Below, one piece after another: positions 8,263 to 17,856 of a stretch of DNA of 64,000 nucleotides. A program made the translations under genes and the position numbers. This DNA comes from JAOPZW01 sp963707695 (GTDB lineage: Bacteria > Actinomycetota > Thermoleophilia > Solirubrobacterales > Solirubrobacteraceae): contig CAVPQY010000004.1 of assembly GCA_963707695.1 (NCBI GenBank), positions 496,001 to 560,000 on the forward strand, written 5' to 3'. A model generated the notes under the pieces. It was given only the letters and a program-made list of their open reading frames with translations, was not told where the DNA came from and made no database searches. How positions within the stretch are numbered: position 1 is the stretch's first letter; each line of letters opens with the position of its first letter.

Positions 8263-8903
8263 CACCAGCTCGGGTCGGTCTGCGGGTCCTGGCGGCTGAA
8301 GCGCTCGCCGGCCGACGGGGACGACGCGTGCTCCGGGAGCTGCGGCGTGCCGTAGACCTCGTTCGTGTAGCCGGTGCGGGGCTGGCCGCCGTAGGTCGAG
8401 CCGCCGGGCCGGGTGCCCCCGAGCCCGCGGCGCTCGTAGCGCTCCGAGCTCGACGCCTTCAGGAAGCGCGAGGCCAGGAAGCCCAGCGCGAGGCCGCCGA
8501 CGAGCACCGCGGTCGGCTGGCGCCGCCCGAAGTCCTCGATGTCGTGGAGGATCTTGTCGCCGTCGGAGGTCTTCAGCCAGCCGCCGACGCTCTCCACGCG
8601 ATCCGCGACCTGGTCGGCGACCTTCGCCGGCCCCTCCTTGCCCTGCTCGCGGAGCTGCTGGCCGACCGACCGGAGGTCGCTCGCCTGCTGGGAGACCTGC
8701 TCGCCGGCCTGCGTCGAGCGCTGGTCGACCTGCGTGGAGATCCGGCTCTTCGCCTGACCGGCCACCTGCTGCGCCTGCTGCTTGGCCTGGTCCTTGACCT
8801 CGGCCGCCTTCTCCTGCGCCTGGTCCTTCACGCCGTCTCCGCCGGCGGAGGCGCCGGAGGACGACGGGCCGTCGTACGGGCCTGCATGAGCCGTCTCGGC
8901 CAT
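8262..8903 (-). CDS. Hypothetical coiled-coil membrane protein, first gene of the DUF3618 operon
   Basis: A 213-residue protein. The N-terminal half is Gln/Ala/Lys-rich and should form long helices (VKDQAQEKAAEVKDQAKQQ). Around residues 110-150 a segment with DGDKILHDIEDFGRRQPTA leads into one membrane helix (AVLVGGLALGFLASRFL). The tail is Gly/Pro/Ser-rich and disordered. Similar three-gene sets occur widely in actinobacteria. AGAGGAG precedes the ATG at 8903. The frame remains open further upstream, but no better start is seen. Confidence 0.75.
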   Translation of the reverse strand: MAETAHAGPYDGPSSSGASAGGDGVKDQAQEKAAEVKDQAKQQAQQVAGQAKSRISTQVDQRSTQAGEQVSQQASDLRSVGQQLREQGKEGPAKVADQVADRVESVGGWLKTSDGDKILHDIEDFGRRQPTAVLVGGLALGFLASRFLKASSSERYERRGLGGTRPGGSTYGGQPRTGYTNEVYGTPQLPEHASSPSAGERFSRQDPQTDPSW

Positions 8904-9114
8904 GTCGACTCCTCTCGTCGGGGATGCCATCGGACAACGGCGCTGTCCGTCCCAGGACATGCGATTCCCCCCCGGTCGCCGTGCGGACAGGCAGCCGTGC
9001 TCCGAGCGGCCGCCGTGGGCCAGGCCGACCCACGCCCTGCACGAAGCGTTGCACGTGCCTACGCATTCCGGTGCGTCGCTCACCCGCAGCATGCCGGATG
9101 CCGATCAGGAGGCC

Positions 9115-10626
9115 ATGACCGTCCCGAACCTCCGCGCCCCCGCGTCGGCGCTCGTGCTCGCCGTGGCCGCGCTGACCGTCGGCGCCGCCACGGCGCAGGC
9201 CGACCTCTCGGCCTACCGCACCGCGGTCCTCGCCGACGCGCCGGTGGCGTACTGGCCGCTGGACGAGACGTCCGGGGCGGTCGCCGCGGACGTCGGAGGC
9301 GGCTCGCACGACGGCGTCCTGCACGGCGCGGTGACGTCGGGCGCCCTCGGCGCCTTCAACGCGCCGCCGAATCGCGCCGCGCGCTTCGCGCCGGGCGGGA
9401 CCATGACGGCGACCGTCCCCGGCACCGCCAAGGGCGTCGAGCTGTGGGTGCGGCCGTCCGCCCGGGTCCAGCAGACGTTCGTGCGCTTCGGGGACCCGGC
9501 GAACGGCGGCTGGTCGCTGGGCGTCAACGGCACGACCGCCTCGGGTCCGGCCAAGCGCCGGATCGTCTTCACGACCGCCGGCCACGCCACGAACTCCAAG
9601 CTCACGCTCGCGACGAACACGTGGACGCAGGTCTCCGTGAGCTGGGCCACGGGCGTCCTGCGCTTCGTCCTCAACGGCGGCGCCGTGACCCGGACGGTCC
9701 ACGGCGCCACGCTGCCGGCCTTCGGCGGCTCGGGGACGGTCATGGTCGGCCCCGGCGCCGGGACGGCCGGGACCACCATCGACGAGGTGGCGCTGCTGCC
9801 GGGCGCCTTCGACGCGGGGACGCACTACGCGGCGACCGGGCTGCCCGGCCAGCTCACGGAGGCGCAGCTCGCGCCGCTGACCGGCGTCCGCGTGGGCGAC
9901 GTCGTGACCCTGACCCCGGGGACCTGGGAGCCCGGGATCACGCCCGAGGACACGTGGCAGCGCTGCGACAGCGTCGGCGCCTGCCAGGCCCTGTCCTCCT
10001 CGGGGACGACGTACACGACGACCGCAGCCGATGCCGGCTTCACGATCCAGGTCCGCGAGCAGGCCACGAACGCCACCGGCACCGTGGTGGACTACACCGA
10101 CTCGACCGATCCGGTCGCCCTGCCCGACGGCACGCAGCCGGACGTCCCCCCGGTGCTGCCCCCCGGCACGGACCCCGACGTCCCCGCGCCCGTGACCGAC
10201 CCGGCCGGGCCGTCGCCGGCCCCGACCGGCACCACGCCCGCGCCGTCGCCGGTCACGACGGCCCCGCTCGTGGTGCCCGCCGCGCCCGGGACGACCCCCG
10301 CCCGGCCCTCGACCCGGGTCACCCGGTGCACCGTCCGCCTGCGCCGCTGGCGCGGCTGGAACGCGCGCGTGCGCGGCGTCGGGCGCGTCCGGATCACCCT
10401 GCCCCCCAGGAGCCGGACGCTCGTCGTCCGCGCCCGCCGCCGGGCGCTGCGTCGCGTCGACTGGAGGGTCGACCGTCGGGCGCGCCACCACCGCCGCGCC
10501 GGCGCCGTCACCCGGATCCGGCTGCCCCGCCTGGCCTCGGGTCGGCACCGCATCGCCCTGCGCCTGCGGCCCCGCCGTCACGTGCACGGCCGGACGGTGA
10601 CGCTCCGCCTGCGCGCCAGCTGCTGA
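9115..10626 (+). CDS. Secreted LamG / Ig-like domain protein with arginine-rich C-terminus
   Basis: About 503 residues. A signal peptide ends near TAQA. Then comes a concanavalin-A-like LamG domain (YWPLDETSG at its start, LWVRP and VRFG in the core), and an Ig-like domain (GDVVTLTPGTWEP, WQRCDSVGACQAL) of the type common in Solirubrobacterales surface proteins. A Pro/Thr-rich linker of about 60 residues follows, then a roughly 100-residue C-terminal domain packed with Arg and His and ending RLRASC. Function unknown; extracellular binding is likely. The ATG at 9115 is preferred because it places Arg before the signal helix. AGGAGG lies only 2 bases upstream, so the in-frame ATG at 9091 cannot be excluded. 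Confidence 0.75.
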   Translation: MTVPNLRAPASALVLAVAALTVGAATAQADLSAYRTAVLADAPVAYWPLDETSGAVAADVGGGSHDGVLHGAVTSGALGAFNAPPNRAARFAPGGTMTATVPGTAKGVELWVRPSARVQQTFVRFGDPANGGWSLGVNGTTASGPAKRRIVFTTAGHATNSKLTLATNTWTQVSVSWATGVLRFVLNGGAVTRTVHGATLPAFGGSGTVMVGPGAGTAGTTIDEVALLPGAFDAGTHYAATGLPGQLTEAQLAPLTGVRVGDVVTLTPGTWEPGITPEDTWQRCDSVGACQALSSSGTTYTTTAADAGFTIQVREQATNATGTVVDYTDSTDPVALPDGTQPDVPPVLPPGTDPDVPAPVTDPAGPSPAPTGTTPAPSPVTTAPLVVPAAPGTTPARPSTRVTRCTVRLRRWRGWNARVRGVGRVRITLPPRSRTLVVRARRRALRRVDWRVDRRARHHRRAGAVTRIRLPRLASGRHRIALRLRPRRHVHGRTVTLRLRASC

Positions 10627-10632
10627 GGCGCG

Positions 10633-11244
10633 TCACCGCATCACGCGCTCGGGGAGGCTGCCGAGCCCGGCCTCGGCGGAGGGGTGCGTCGCGAGGTCGA
10701 CGTAGCGATCGAGCGTCCGCTCGAGGCCGCGGCGTCGCGCGACCGCGGCCAGCGGCGGGAACAGGAGCCGCTGCACGACGTCGGGTGGCCGTCGGTAGCG
10801 GATCTCGCGGCGGTAGCGGGTGGCGACGAGCGCGCCGAGCAGTGGTGCCGGGCGCCCTCGGGCGTCGGTGTGCCCATCGGTGCAGAGGCCCCAGACCGTG
10901 AGGATCGCCTCTTCGAAGCGCAGCGCCGGCTCGACACGCACGCGGATCTGGACCTCGTCCTCGCCGTCGTTCCACCAGCGGTGCGGGGCCCCGGGCGCGA
11001 CCGCCAGCCGGTCACCGGCCTCAAGGGTGCGTTCCTGGCCGTCGAGCGCGAACACGATCCGCCCCGCCCGCACCTCGAAGTGCTCGGTGCAGTGGTCGTG
11101 CACGTGCTCGCCGCCGGGGACGAACCCGCCGGCTTCGACGGCGAAGTCGGCGACCAGGCGGGCGCCGCCGCTCTCGTCCGCCGACTGGACGATCACGGCC
11201 TTCTCGCCGCTCAACGGGTTCCAGACGACATCCCCCGCGTGCAT
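10633..11244 (-). CDS. Cupin domain protein
   Basis: A 203-residue protein whose first 115 residues form a cupin barrel. GGEHVHDHCTEHFEVRAG gives the metal-binding His cluster plus Glu (cupin motif 1), and PGAPHRWWN carries the second-motif His. The remaining ~90 residues are helical and Arg-rich (RYRREIRYRR, LFPPLAAVARRRG). It could be a dioxygenase-like enzyme or a sugar-binding protein; the substrate is unknown. The start at 11244 has TAGGGT 6 bases upstream. It stands alone between the LamG gene (convergent) and tRNA-Asn. Confidence 0.8.
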   Translation of the reverse strand: MHAGDVVWNPLSGEKAVIVQSADESGGARLVADFAVEAGGFVPGGEHVHDHCTEHFEVRAGRIVFALDGQERTLEAGDRLAVAPGAPHRWWNDGEDEVQIRVRVEPALRFEEAILTVWGLCTDGHTDARGRPAPLLGALVATRYRREIRYRRPPDVVQRLLFPPLAAVARRRGLERTLDRYVDLATHPSAEAGLGSLPERVMR

Positions 11245-11250
11245 GTCCGC

Positions 11251-11256
11251 ACCCTA
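11251..11256 (-). promoter_or_regulatory. Candidate -10 element of the cupin gene
   Basis: TAGGGT on the minus strand, 6 bases before the ATG at 11244. Confidence 0.4.
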
Positions 11257-11337
11257 TCCCTCGCACTGACGGGATCTGCTCCCGCGATCGCCACCTCGCC
11301 GCGGCCGTCGCCCGACGGCGACGGGCGATGACGCAAG

Positions 11338-11410
<73 letters not shown>

Positions 11411-11466
11411 ACGGCGGCCGCGCGAGGGGCGCGGACGCCGACAGCGTAGCTCAGGCAACGGGCCGA

Positions 11467-13371
11467 TCAGCGGCCGGCGGGCTGGGTCTCCTCGATCGCG
11501 CGCTCGATGAGCAGGTCGCGGCGGTGGCGGAGCTCCTCGCGGCGGCCCACCAGGCCGGCGACGTCGCCCGCCCCCGCCGCCCGGGCGGCCGTGATGCGCC
11601 GCTCCAGGCGCAGGAGGTCGAGGCTGAGCGCGTCGGCCTCGAGCGCGGCGCGGGAGGGGCGCAGGTCGGCGGCGCGCACCGTGAGCTCGGCCAGCAGGCC
11701 CCGCAGCTCGCCGTCGTCCTCGGCGAGGCCCTCGTTCGGCGCCTCGAGGCGGCCGCGCAGGTGCGCGGCGGCGCGGCGCGTCAGGTCCGACGTGAAGTCC
11801 TGCTGGGGGTCGAGCTCCTCGAGGAGCTCGGCGCCCGCCGTGGGCAGCGCGAGCGCCTGGGCCAGGAACGCGCGCTCGGCGCGCGCCGTGGCGTCGAGCG
11901 CGGCGCCGGCCGAGGCGGTGCCGCCCTGGCCGCCGCCGGCACCGGCGCCGGGCCGCCCCGGGGATCCCGGACCCGGCCCACCCGGGCCGCCGGTGGAGCC
12001 GCGCTCGCCGGTGCGCCCGTCGGCCGGGCGCCCTCCCGCGGCCGGCCGCTGTCCGCCGGCGCCGGGCGCGGCCGGGCGCTCGAGCCACGACGCCACGAGC
12101 GAGGGCGCGAGCTCGAGCCGGTCCGCCACGACGCCGAGCAGCTCCTCGCGCAGCGCGCTGGGCGGGAGCGTCGCGAACACCGGCCGCAGGGCCTCCACGA
12201 CCCGGTCCTTGCCCTCCGCGGAGGCCGTGTCCCCCCGCTCGAGCTCGCGGTCGACGCGGAAGCGCACGAACGGCACGGAGCGCTCGGCCAGCGCCCGCAT
12301 CGCGCCGGTGCCCTGCTGTTGGACCAGGTCGGCCGGGTCCAGCCCGGCCGGCAGCGGCACGACGCGGAGCTCGAGCCGCCGGCCCGCCGCGACCCGCGCC
12401 GCGCGCAGCATCGCCTCCTGCCCGGCGCTGTCGGCGTCGAGGGCGAGGAGCACGACGCCGGCGAGCCGGGACAGCTCGCCGACCTGGTCCTCGGTCAGCG
12501 CGGTGCCCATCAGCCCGACCGTGTTGCGCAGCCCCGCCTGGTGCAGGGCGATGACGTCGGTGTAGCCCTCGGCCAGCAGCACCTCGCCCGCCTTCGTGGC
12601 GTGGGCCCGGGCCAGGTCGGCCGCGAAGAGGTTGCGGCCCTTGTGGAAGACGGGCGTCTCCGCGGTGTTGAGGTACTTCGGCTGCTGGTCGGCGCCGGCC
12701 GCGCGCGCCCCGAAGCCCAGGACGCGGCCGCGCGCGTCGCAGAGCGGGAACGCGATGCGCCGCCGGAAGCGGTCGTACAGCCGGTCGCCCTCGCGGGCAC
12801 GCTGCACGAGCCCGGCGTCGGCGAGCTCCTGGTCGCTGAAGCCGGCCCGGCGGGAGGCGACGAGGACGCGGTCCCAGGCGCTCGGCGCGTAGCCGACGCG
12901 GAACTCGCGCAGCACGCGCTCCTCCAGCCCGCGCGCCTGGAGGTACTCGCGGGCGCCACGGGCCTCGTCGGACTCCCACAGCACCCGCACGTAGTAGGCG
13001 GCCGTGCGCTCGAGCAGCTCGAGCAGCCGCTCGCGCTGGCGGCGCCGGTCGGCGGCGCGCGGGTCCTCCTCGTCGAGCTCGAGCTCGATCCCGTAGCGGT
13101 CGGCGAGGAGCTCGAGCGCGCCCTTGAAGTCGACCCCCTCGGTGAGCTCGACGTAGCGGAAGAGGTCGCCTCCCTCCCCGCATCCGAAGCAGTAGAAGAC
13201 CTTCTGGCCGGGGTCGATCCCGAACGACGGCGAGCGCTCGTCGTGGAACGGGCACAGCCCGGTCATGCGGCTCGTCCCCGAGCGGCGCAGCTCGACCCGG
13301 GAGCCGACGAGGTCGGCCATGTCCACCGCGTCGCGCACGCGCTCGCGGCTGGCGTCGGTGTAGCGCGCCAT
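11467..13371 (-). CDS. dnaG: DNA primase DnaG
   Basis: 634 residues, making RNA primers at the replication fork. The zinc-binding domain has Cys40/His43 (CPFH) and Cys61/Cys64 (YCFGC). The catalytic core follows with the RYGIELE region and the Toprim motifs VLLAEGYTD and LLALDADSAG. A Gly/Pro-rich low-complexity linker (about residues 430-490) leads to a C-terminal helical domain that should bind the DnaB helicase. The start ATG at 13371 shares its first base with the dgt stop, so it is translated together with dgt. The length is normal for the family. Confidence 0.95.
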   Translation of the reverse strand: MARYTDASRERVRDAVDMADLVGSRVELRRSGTSRMTGLCPFHDERSPSFGIDPGQKVFYCFGCGEGGDLFRYVELTEGVDFKGALELLADRYGIELELDEEDPRAADRRRQRERLLELLERTAAYYVRVLWESDEARGAREYLQARGLEERVLREFRVGYAPSAWDRVLVASRRAGFSDQELADAGLVQRAREGDRLYDRFRRRIAFPLCDARGRVLGFGARAAGADQQPKYLNTAETPVFHKGRNLFAADLARAHATKAGEVLLAEGYTDVIALHQAGLRNTVGLMGTALTEDQVGELSRLAGVVLLALDADSAGQEAMLRAARVAAGRRLELRVVPLPAGLDPADLVQQQGTGAMRALAERSVPFVRFRVDRELERGDTASAEGKDRVVEALRPVFATLPPSALREELLGVVADRLELAPSLVASWLERPAAPGAGGQRPAAGGRPADGRTGERGSTGGPGGPGPGSPGRPGAGAGGGQGGTASAGAALDATARAERAFLAQALALPTAGAELLEELDPQQDFTSDLTRRAAAHLRGRLEAPNEGLAEDDGELRGLLAELTVRAADLRPSRAALEADALSLDLLRLERRITAARAAGAGDVAGLVGRREELRHRRDLLIERAIEETQPAGR

Positions 13372-14420
13372 CAGGCCGCGAACGACTCCGGCACGCTGAG
13401 GGCCTCGAAGGCGCGGATGCAGTACCGGTCGGTCATGCCGGCCAGGTAGTCCGTCACGCGCTGGGGCAGGCCGGCCCCCGGCGCGCCGCCGCCGTCGGGC
13501 AGCCGCGCGGCGTCCGCGGCGTAGTGGTCGAAGAGCGTCGTGACGACGCGGTCGATCTTCGCGTGCTCGCGCCGGGCGTCGGGCCCGAGGTAGACCCGCT
13601 CGAACATGAACGTCCGCAGCTCGTCCATGGCGGCGGCCGCCCGCGGGCCCTGGACGATGTCGCCGGCGACGTCGGCGTGCTCGACGAGGTCGTGCACGAG
13701 CGTGTCGATGCGGGCCGAGCCCGTGTCGCCGAGCACGGCGATCGGCTCGACGGGCAGCTCGTCCTCGCGCAGCACCCCGGCCCGGACGGCGTCGTCGATG
13801 TCGTGGTTGAGGTAGGCGACGCGGTCGACGAGGCGCACGATGCGGCCCTCGAGGGTCCGGGGGCGCTCGGAGCGCCCCGAGTGGTGCAGGATGCCGTCGC
13901 GGACGTCGTCGGTGAGGTTCAGCCCCGCGCCGGCGCGCTCGAGGACGTCGACGACCCGCAGCGAGTGCTCGAAGTGCCGGAAGCCGTCGGTCCCGAAGCG
14001 CTCGCGCAGGCACCGGTCGAGGACCGCCTCGCCGATGTGGCCGAAGGGCGGGTGGCCGAGGTCGTGCCCGAGCCCGACCGCCTCGGTGAGGTCCTCGTTG
14101 AGGCGCAGCGCACGCGCCACGGTGCGCGCGATCTGGGTCACTTCGAGCGTGTGGGTCAGCCGCGTGCGGTAGTGGTCGCCCTCCGGGGCGACGAAGACCT
14201 GGGTCTTGTGCTTGAGGCGGCGGAAGGCCTTGGCGTGGACGATCCGGTCGCGGTCGCGCTGGAGCGGGGACCGCACGCCGCAGTCCTCCTCGGGGACGCG
14301 CCGGCGCGCCGGCCACGACGGCGCGGCGCCGGGGGCGAGGCGCTCGGCCTCCCACGCCGCCTGGCGGGCGGCGAAGCCCGCGGCGACGGGCCCGGAGGCG
14401 CGGTGGACGTCCATGCCCAC
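13371..14420 (-). CDS. dgt: dGTPase / deoxynucleoside triphosphate triphosphohydrolase
   Basis: 349 residues of the HD superfamily. The metal-binding residues are seen in RLTHTLEVTQIAR (H) and GHDLGHPPFGH (HD plus downstream His). N-terminal EDCGVRSPLQRDRDRI and AKAFRRLKHKTQVF are typical of bacterial dGTPase-like proteins. It hydrolyses dNTPs to nucleoside and triphosphate. The start is GTG 14420, or ATG 14414 two codons later. It lies between ppdK and dnaG, an arrangement common in actinobacteria. Confidence 0.92.
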   Translation of the reverse strand: MGMDVHRASGPVAAGFAARQAAWEAERLAPGAAPSWPARRRVPEEDCGVRSPLQRDRDRIVHAKAFRRLKHKTQVFVAPEGDHYRTRLTHTLEVTQIARTVARALRLNEDLTEAVGLGHDLGHPPFGHIGEAVLDRCLRERFGTDGFRHFEHSLRVVDVLERAGAGLNLTDDVRDGILHHSGRSERPRTLEGRIVRLVDRVAYLNHDIDDAVRAGVLREDELPVEPIAVLGDTGSARIDTLVHDLVEHADVAGDIVQGPRAAAAMDELRTFMFERVYLGPDARREHAKIDRVVTTLFDHYAADAARLPDGGGAPGAGLPQRVTDYLAGMTDRYCIRAFEALSVPESFAA

Positions 14421-14480
14421 ATTGTCCCACCGTCGGCGGGCAGGGCCGTGCCGCGCGTGCGACGGTGTGCTGCGGGTGGG

Positions 14481-17073
14481 CTAGGCGGCGCCGGCGACCG
14501 CCGCCTGCGCCGCCGCGACCCGGGCGATGGGGACGCGGTAGGGCGAGCAGGAGACGTAGTCGATGCCGCCGGCGTGGAAGAAGGCGATCGAGTCCGGGTC
14601 GCCGCCGTGCTCCCCGCAGACCCCGAGCTGTGAGGTCCGGCCTGGCCTTGCGCCCGAGCCAGCCCCCCATCCGCACGAGCTGGCCGACGCCAGGGGTGTC
14701 GAGCGTCTCGAAGGGCGAGCGGTCGAAGATCTGCAGGTCGATGTAGCGGGCCAGGATGCGGCCCTCGATGTCGTCGCGCGAGAACCCGAGCGCCGTCTGC
14801 GTGAGGTCGTTCGTCCCGAAGGAGAAGAAGTCGGCGTGCTCGGCGATGAGGTCGGCCTGCAGGCAGGCCCGCGGCAGCTCGATCATCGTGCCCACGAGGA
14901 AGTCGCCGGGGTGCGCGAGGCCTTCGCGCTCGGCGACGCGCGCGACGAGGCCGACGAGCAGCTCGAGCTCGCGCTCGTAGTCGACGAGCGGGATCATGAT
15001 CTCGACCTCCGGCCGGCCGCCGGTGCGCTCCCGGACCGCCTTGAGCGCCCGCAGGACGGCCAGGACCTGCATCTCGTAGATCTCGGGGTGCAGGATCCCG
15101 AGCCGCACGCCGCGGGTCCCGAGCATGGGGTTCGTCTCCTGCAGCGCCTCGACGCGGGCGCGCTCGGGCGAGCCCTCGGGCAGGTCGGCCGGGTGCGGGA
15201 GGAACTCGTGGAGGGGCGGGTCGAGCAGCCGGATCGTCACCGGCAGGCCGTCCATCGCCTCCAGGATCGCCTCGAAGTCGCCCTGCTGGAGCGGCAGGAG
15301 CTCGTCGAGCCCGGCGCGGCGGTCGTCGTCGTCGTCGGCCAGGATGACGCGGACGACCTTCTCGTGGCGGTCCTCGCCGAAGAACATGTGCTCCGTCCGA
15401 CAGAGGCCGATGCCCTCGGCCCCGAGCTCCCGGGCCCGGCCGGCGTCCTCGGCGGTGTCGGCGTTCGCGCGCACGCCGAGGCGGCGCAGCTCGTCGGCCC
15501 AGCCCAGCACGGTGCGGAACTCCTGGGTGATCTCAGGCTCGACGAGCGGGACGTCGTCCGTCGTGACCGAGCCCGTGGTGCCGTCGATCGCCAGCAGGTC
15601 GCCCTCGTGCAGGACGAGGTCGCCGATGCGCACGCAGCGCTGGGCGAGGTCGACGTGCACCGTGCCGGCCCCGGTGACGGCGGGGACGCCCATCCCGCGC
15701 GCCACGAGCGCCGCGTGCGAGGCCTTGCCGCCCTCGCTGGTCAGGACGCCCCGGGCCGCGTGGAAGCCCGCGACGTCGTCGGCCTCGGTGAAGGGGCGCA
15801 CGAGGACGACCTCGCGCCCGTCGGCCGCCGCCGCGACCGCGTCGGGAGCGGTGAAGACGATGCCGCCCTTGGCGGCGCCGGGCGACGCCGCCACGCCGGA
15901 GGCCATGATCGTGACCTCCGCCTGCGGGTCGAAGGTGGGGTGCAGGAGCGCCTCGAGCGCCTCGGCGTCGATCGTCGCCAGCGCCTCCTCGCGGGTGAGC
16001 AGGCCCTCGCCGACGGCGTCGACCGCGAAGCGCACCGCGGCCTGCGCGGGGCGCTTGGCGTCGCGCGTCTGGAGCATGTAGAGGCGCCCCTCCTCCACGG
16101 TGAACTCCGTGTCCTGCATGTCCTTGTAGTGGCGCTCGAGCGTGCGGAGGATCTCCATGAGTGCCGCGTGGACGTCCGGCAGCCACCCGCGCAGCTCGCG
16201 GATGTCGCGGGGCGTGCGCACGCCGCTGACGACGTCCTCGCCCTGCGCGTCGGGCAGGAAGTCGCCGCTGGGCTCGGGTGCGCCCGTGACCTCGTCACGG
16301 GTGAAGACGACGCCCGAGCCCGACGTCGGCCCCTTGTTGCCGAAGACCATCTGCTGGACGTTGACCGCGGTGCCCCAGGCGTCGGGGATGCGGTTGATGC
16401 GCCGGTAGGCGACCGCGCGCTCGCCCTGCCAGGAGTCGAAGACGGCACGGATGGCCTGCTCGAGCTGGGCGCGCGGCTCCTGTGGGAAGTCGTAGAAGCC
16501 CTGGAAGCCCTCCGTGAGCTCCCGGAGGGCCTCGGCGTCGAGCTCGGTGTCGTCGCGGACGCCGCGTCGCTCCTTCGCCGCCTGGATCGCGTCCTCGAAG
16601 CGCTTCCCCTCGACGCCGCGCACGACGTTGCCGAACATCTGCACGAAGCGCCGGTAGGAGTCCCAGGCGAAGCGCTCGTTGCCGGTGCGGGCCGCGAGCC
16701 CCTGCACCGAGCGGTCGTTGAGTCCGAGGTTCAGGACGCTGTCGAGCATCCCCGGCATGGACTCGCGGGCGCCGGAGCGGACGGAGACGAGCAGCGGGTC
16801 ATCGGGGTCGCCCAGCCGCTTGCCCGCCTGCTGCTCCAGGCGCGCGAGCGCCTCGTCGACCTGCGTCTGCAGGCCGTCGGGCGGGGTCCGATCGGCGTGC
16901 ATGTAGGCGACGCAGGCCTCGGTGGTGATCGTGAACCCGGCCGGCACGAGCCCGGGGCCGAGCACCCGCGTCATCTCCGCGACGTTCGCCCCCTTGCCGC
17001 CGAGGAGGTCGCGCATCGCGCGGGAGCCCTCCGCGAAGTCGTAGACCCACTGCGTCGCCACGGAGGTGCCCAT
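14481..17073 (-). pseudogene. ppdK: Pyruvate, phosphate dikinase, broken by a +1 frameshift near the C-terminus
   Basis: Codes for the enzyme that interconverts pyruvate + ATP + Pi with PEP + AMP + PPi. Present in frame: the ATP-grasp domain (LGGKGANVAEMTR, VSVRSGA), the swivelling phosphohistidine domain (GGKASHAAL, His about residue 453) and most of the PEP/pyruvate barrel (GIGLCRTEHMFF, SFGTNDLTQT). At 14627-14634 one extra base puts the last ~50 residues, including the catalytic-Cys motif GVCGEHGGDP, in another frame. Removing one base gives 863 residues ending at the TAG at 14481, a normal length. As written, the frame runs without a stop through dgt into dnaG. A TAGGGT 9 bases before the ATG suggests its own promoter. 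Confidence 0.9.
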
Positions 17074-17082
17074 GCCCCTCGG

Positions 17083-17088
17083 ACCCTA
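17083..17088 (-). promoter_or_regulatory. Candidate -10 element of ppdK
   Basis: TAGGGT on the minus strand, 9 bases before the ppdK ATG at 17073; it lies at the very 3' end of recO. Confidence 0.35.
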
Positions 17089-17808
17089 CCCCGAGTGGGC
17101 GCGGGCGAGCCGGACCCCGGCGTGGTGCTCGGCGGTCTCGGCGACGGCCCGCTCGGCCTGGCGCAGCGCCCGGTCGGGCGCCGTGGGGACCTCGGCCAGA
17201 GGGCGGCCGAGCGCCGCCGCCAGGAACGCGTGGGCGTCCTCGTCGAGCGGGAAGGCCGACGCCTCGCAGGCGGTGCACACGACGCCGCCGGCCGAGGGCG
17301 AGAAGCCGCTGAGATGCTCGCGCGCCCCGCAGGAGGCGCACGCCGAGAGCTGGGGCGCGAGCCCGGCGGCCAGCAGGAGCTTGAGGCGGAAGGCGAGCTG
17401 GTTGGCCCGTCCGGCGCGGCCGACGTCGGCGTCGAGGAGGGCGAGCTCGTGGCAGAGGAGGTTGAAGACCTCGGGGTGCGGGTCGCCGGTCTCGAAGAGG
17501 CGGGTCACCGCGTCGCAGGCGCGCGCCGCGGTGTCCAGCGCCGGGCCGTCGGCGCGCAGGCGGGCGAAGCCTTCGACGGTCTCCGCGCTCGTGACCGTGA
17601 GCAGGTCCGAGCGGCCCTCGTGCAGGACCAGGCGCAGGCGGAAGAACGGCTCCAGGCGGCCGCCGAAGCGGCTGCGCGTGCGCCGCACGCCCTTCGCGAT
17701 GGCGCTGACCCGGCCGCGGTGGGGCGTGTAGAGGTGCAGGATGCGGTCGGCCTCGCCGTAGCGGATCGACCGCAGCACGACGGCCTCGCTCTTCAGCGGG
17801 CCGGGCAC
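17086..17808 (-). CDS. recO: DNA repair protein RecO
   Basis: 240 residues. The N-terminal OB fold has SEAVVLRSIRYGEADRIL and TPHRGRVSAIAKG. The helical C-terminal domain carries a zinc site with CASCG and CTAC. RecO loads RecA at gaps together with RecF/RecR by displacing SSB. The length is normal. The start is GTG at 17808, divergent from grx with 48 bases between the starts. ppdK begins 12 bases after the stop. Confidence 0.95.
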   Translation of the reverse strand: MPGPLKSEAVVLRSIRYGEADRILHLYTPHRGRVSAIAKGVRRTRSRFGGRLEPFFRLRLVLHEGRSDLLTVTSAETVEGFARLRADGPALDTAARACDAVTRLFETGDPHPEVFNLLCHELALLDADVGRAGRANQLAFRLKLLLAAGLAPQLSACASCGAREHLSGFSPSAGGVVCTACEASAFPLDEDAHAFLAAALGRPLAEVPTAPDRALRQAERAVAETAEHHAGVRLARAHSG

Positions 17809-17840
17809 GCCGCCCCTGCGGATCGGCCAGGACCCGGCGC

Positions 17841-17846
17841 TACATT
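17841..17846 (+). promoter_or_regulatory. Candidate -10 element of grx
   Basis: TACATT, 10 bases before the ATG at 17857, in the short recO/grx divergent gap. Confidence 0.35.
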
Positions 17847-17856
17847 TGCTGAAGCG

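Noticed and set aside
11467..17073. A single 1868-codon frame joining PPDK to DnaG.
   Set aside because: It arises only because the frameshifted ppdK reads through dgt in the wrong frame without meeting a stop. dgt has its own intact frame, and dnaG has a normal start coupled to the dgt stop.
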